From assembly GCF_030814715.1 (NCBI RefSeq), contig NZ_JAUSVO010000008.1, positions 150,965 to 214,964 of the forward strand: DNA of 64,000 nucleotides, given 5' to 3'. Position numbers and translations under genes: made by a program. Shown here piece after piece: positions 62,470 to 64,000 of the stretch; the first letter of the stretch is position 1, and every line of letters starts with the position of its first letter. Origin of the DNA: Kaistia dalseonensis. Its GTDB lineage: Bacteria > Pseudomonadota > Alphaproteobacteria > Rhizobiales > Kaistiaceae. Under the pieces are notes generated by a model. The model ran no database searches, was not told where the DNA came from, and was given only the letters and a program-made list of their open reading frames with translations.

Positions 62470-63483
62470 TCAAGCGGCGCGATCGGCCCGTCTGAGGCTG
62501 CGCAGGAAAGCGTCGAGGCCGATCGGCGCGCGGTTCTCGTCCTGCGCCAAGGGCTCGTGTGCCAGGGCTGCCTCGCGGATGTGTCGTGGCGATACGCCGA
62601 ACTGGGCGCGAAACACGCGCGAAAACGACGACGCATCGCCGAAGCCGAAACGCTCGCCGATCGCCGCAATGCTGCTGTCATCGCCGGGATTGCACAAGGC
62701 GGCATGGGCAGCGTCGAGGCGCGCGCGCCGGATGAAGGCCGCGACGCCGTCGGTTTCCTCGAACAGGCGGTAGAGCGTCGTGCGCGACACCGTGAACCGC
62801 CGGCAGAGATCGTCCTGGTCCAGTCCCGGAGACGCGACATTGGCCCTGACATAGGCCATCATCCGCTCGACGAGCGCCGATCTGAGCGGGTGCCGTGCGG
62901 CCTGGAGCCTGTCCCGGCTCGGAACGAGGCAGGAGAGGAGCATCGACTGGAGTGCGCCGCCGAGCGCTGCGGCGTCGAGGCCGTCGCCCTCGCCGAGCCT
63001 GCGTTCCAGCGCCACGATGAAGTCGGCGAGCAGGCCGACGACACCCGCATCCGCGATCCGTGGCGACACCGTGTCGAAGAGCCCCGCGCTCCCGGCGAAG
63101 AGATCGCGGGCGATGAAGAGTGATACGACTTTGGTGTCGTCGCCAGCGCCGGTGAACGGGCGTCCGAGTGAGCCGAAGGAAAGCGGCCGCTCGCTATAGA
63201 GGGCGCCCGCTCCGTTGCGGACCGGAACGAGCAGCGTCCAGTGATCAGCCGCCGCGCGGGTCTTGTGGGCCCATTGACGCGTATAGCCCGCGCCCGGCAT
63301 CGACATGGAGGCCAGTCCGATGCCGCCTGTGTCCCAGACTTCGAGCGTGGCGGGAAATCCGGTCGCATTCGGCTCGTCGCGCGGCCGCGACACGTCGATA
63401 GACATCTCCATCGCGAAATGCCAGGCATCGAACTGATCTTCAGCCCTCTCGCCGAATGTCGAAAAGCGGTACGGCTCGAGCAT
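62470..63483 (-). CDS. AraC-family transcriptional regulator (FeaR-like)
   Basis: 337 residues from ATG 63483; the frame extends to 63621 with an Arg/Trp-rich stretch unlikely to be coded. N-terminal half (FDAWHFAMEMSIDVSRPRDE; VTLLVPVRNGAGALYSE-like region) resembles the AraC_binding_2/FeaR sensor. C-terminal double HTH: LDQDDLCRRFTVSRTTLYRLFE and IAAIGERFGFGDASSFSRVFRA. No ribosome site is obvious. Target genes are not evident; mntP is 90 bp away but convergent. Confidence 0.88.
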   Translation of the reverse strand: MLEPYRFSTFGERAEDQFDAWHFAMEMSIDVSRPRDEPNATGFPATLEVWDTGGIGLASMSMPGAGYTRQWAHKTRAAADHWTLLVPVRNGAGALYSERPLSFGSLGRPFTGAGDDTKVVSLFIARDLFAGSAGLFDTVSPRIADAGVVGLLADFIVALERRLGEGDGLDAAALGGALQSMLLSCLVPSRDRLQAARHPLRSALVERMMAYVRANVASPGLDQDDLCRRFTVSRTTLYRLFEETDGVAAFIRRARLDAAHAALCNPGDDSSIAAIGERFGFGDASSFSRVFRAQFGVSPRHIREAALAHEPLAQDENRAPIGLDAFLRSLRRADRAA

Positions 63484-64000
63484 CGGGGGCCAGCATTGGA
63501 GAGCGAAACGTCCGAATCCACGATGCCACGTCTGGCGACCGGGGCACAAGCGAGCATGCCAGCGCATCCACGCATGACGGACGAAGGCGCGCTTGACGCG
63601 ATAAAGGCATGGATCGATCACACTGGTGGATCGGCTCTCCGGCCTCGCCTGCGCGACGTTGGCTGGCTGATCGGGCGGGTCGCGTCGGATGACAATCTGG
63701 GCAGGCGCAGATCGTGGCTCGGCATCACGGCGCCAGCGAACCGAATTTCTCGGCCCGATTTGCCTATCGAGTGCAGGCAGATCGCGAAAGCCGCGCGCTC
63801 ACTTTCCGGTCTGTGCTGGCTTTTGTAGGATTGCTGTTGTTTTGGGCTGTGTGGCGCGAGATTATCCACAGGGTGTCATGAAGAATTGGCAAAATGGGGT
63901 TGGGGTTATGATTTGGTCGTTGACAGATTGGGGTGTTGGGCCTAGAAACCGCCTCAAGAACGCGGGCGGCACCGCTGCCGGCGGACGGAAAGCTCGTCTC
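63484..64000. other. Right-end intergenic region, AT-richer, no gene
   Basis: 517 bp without a supported gene. It contains a consensus DnaA box TTATCCACA (63862-63870) and a near-consensus promoter (see next entry). Base composition falls to a lower GC from about 63830 onward. Confidence 0.6.
63920..63955 (+). promoter_or_regulatory. Near-consensus sigma-70 promoter firing out of the window
   Basis: TTGACA (63920-63925), 17-bp spacer, TAGAAA (63943-63948). CCGCCTCAAG follows, resembling what I recall after the -10 of Rhizobiales rRNA operons. The transcribed sequence leaves the window about 45 bp later, so the product is not visible. Confidence 0.55.

Noticed and set aside
63862..63870. Origin of replication suggested by a consensus DnaA box
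   Set aside because: Only one box, no AT-rich unwinding region, and no dnaA, hemE or parAB genes nearby.

Overview
The window is high-GC DNA from an alphaproteobacterium, most likely order Hyphomicrobiales (Rhizobiales). Supporting signs are a class I lysyl-tRNA synthetase, the ligase/exonuclease/Lhr-helicase/phosphoesterase repair cluster, a RibN-type transporter behind an FMN riboswitch, an Alph_Pro_TM (TIGR02186) protein next to a TauE-type permease, and many ATGA/GTGA stop-start overlaps. The genus cannot be fixed from this sequence. No transposase, integrase, phage gene, CRISPR array or plasmid gene was seen. The content is chromosomal, with a catabolic and transport-rich left half.

Layout. 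1-8569 (+): a hydantoinase/oxoprolinase pair (first gene cut by the window edge), an amidohydrolase and a ribose-type ABC transporter, probably one uptake-and-ring/amide-opening unit. 8757-8831: tRNA-Gly(CCC). 9141-19511: a sugar island. A binding protein, a DeoR regulator, permease, ATPase and DUF2291 lipoprotein lie on the minus strand, diverging from a fucose-isomerase-like enzyme, a split transketolase and an FGGY kinase on the plus strand. The set matches an isomerase-kinase-transketolase route, possibly D-apiose/apulose. Ten-base-phased CGA-type repeats occur in both promoter regions and probably form the DeoR operators. 19590-20852: cytochrome b561 and a transaldolase-like protein. 20941-25782 (-): ssuA-ssuA-ssuD-ssuC-ssuB for sulfonate uptake and desulfonation.

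26101-37032 is mixed housekeeping and accessory: a small secreted protein, an HDAC-family deacetylase, a MATE exporter, pyrD with DUF952, an HTH-S24 regulator with a nuclease-like secreted protein, a LysE exporter, lysS (class I), TerB, a small P-loop protein and an amino-acid-type binding protein. 37140-38942 is a membrane glycosyltransferase. 38958-46555 is the DNA repair cluster (phosphoesterase, Lhr-type helicase, exonuclease, ATP-dependent ligase), interrupted by ribN with its own FMN riboswitch. The ligase gene carries an in-frame palindromic element. 46586-53906: GNAT, DUF6460, TIGR02186 and TauE proteins, a large Sel1/coiled-coil membrane protein (PodJ-like architecture), a MerR regulator and a small secreted protein.

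53940-63483: proline iminopeptidase, an SSS symporter, a cytosine-deaminase-like amidohydrolase divergent from an isochorismatase-type hydrolase, an AceE-like thiamine-diphosphate enzyme, mntP behind a yybP-ykoY manganese riboswitch, and an AraC regulator. The last 370 bp hold no gene but contain a near-consensus promoter firing out of the window. No searches or alignments could be run; names rest on motifs, length and context.
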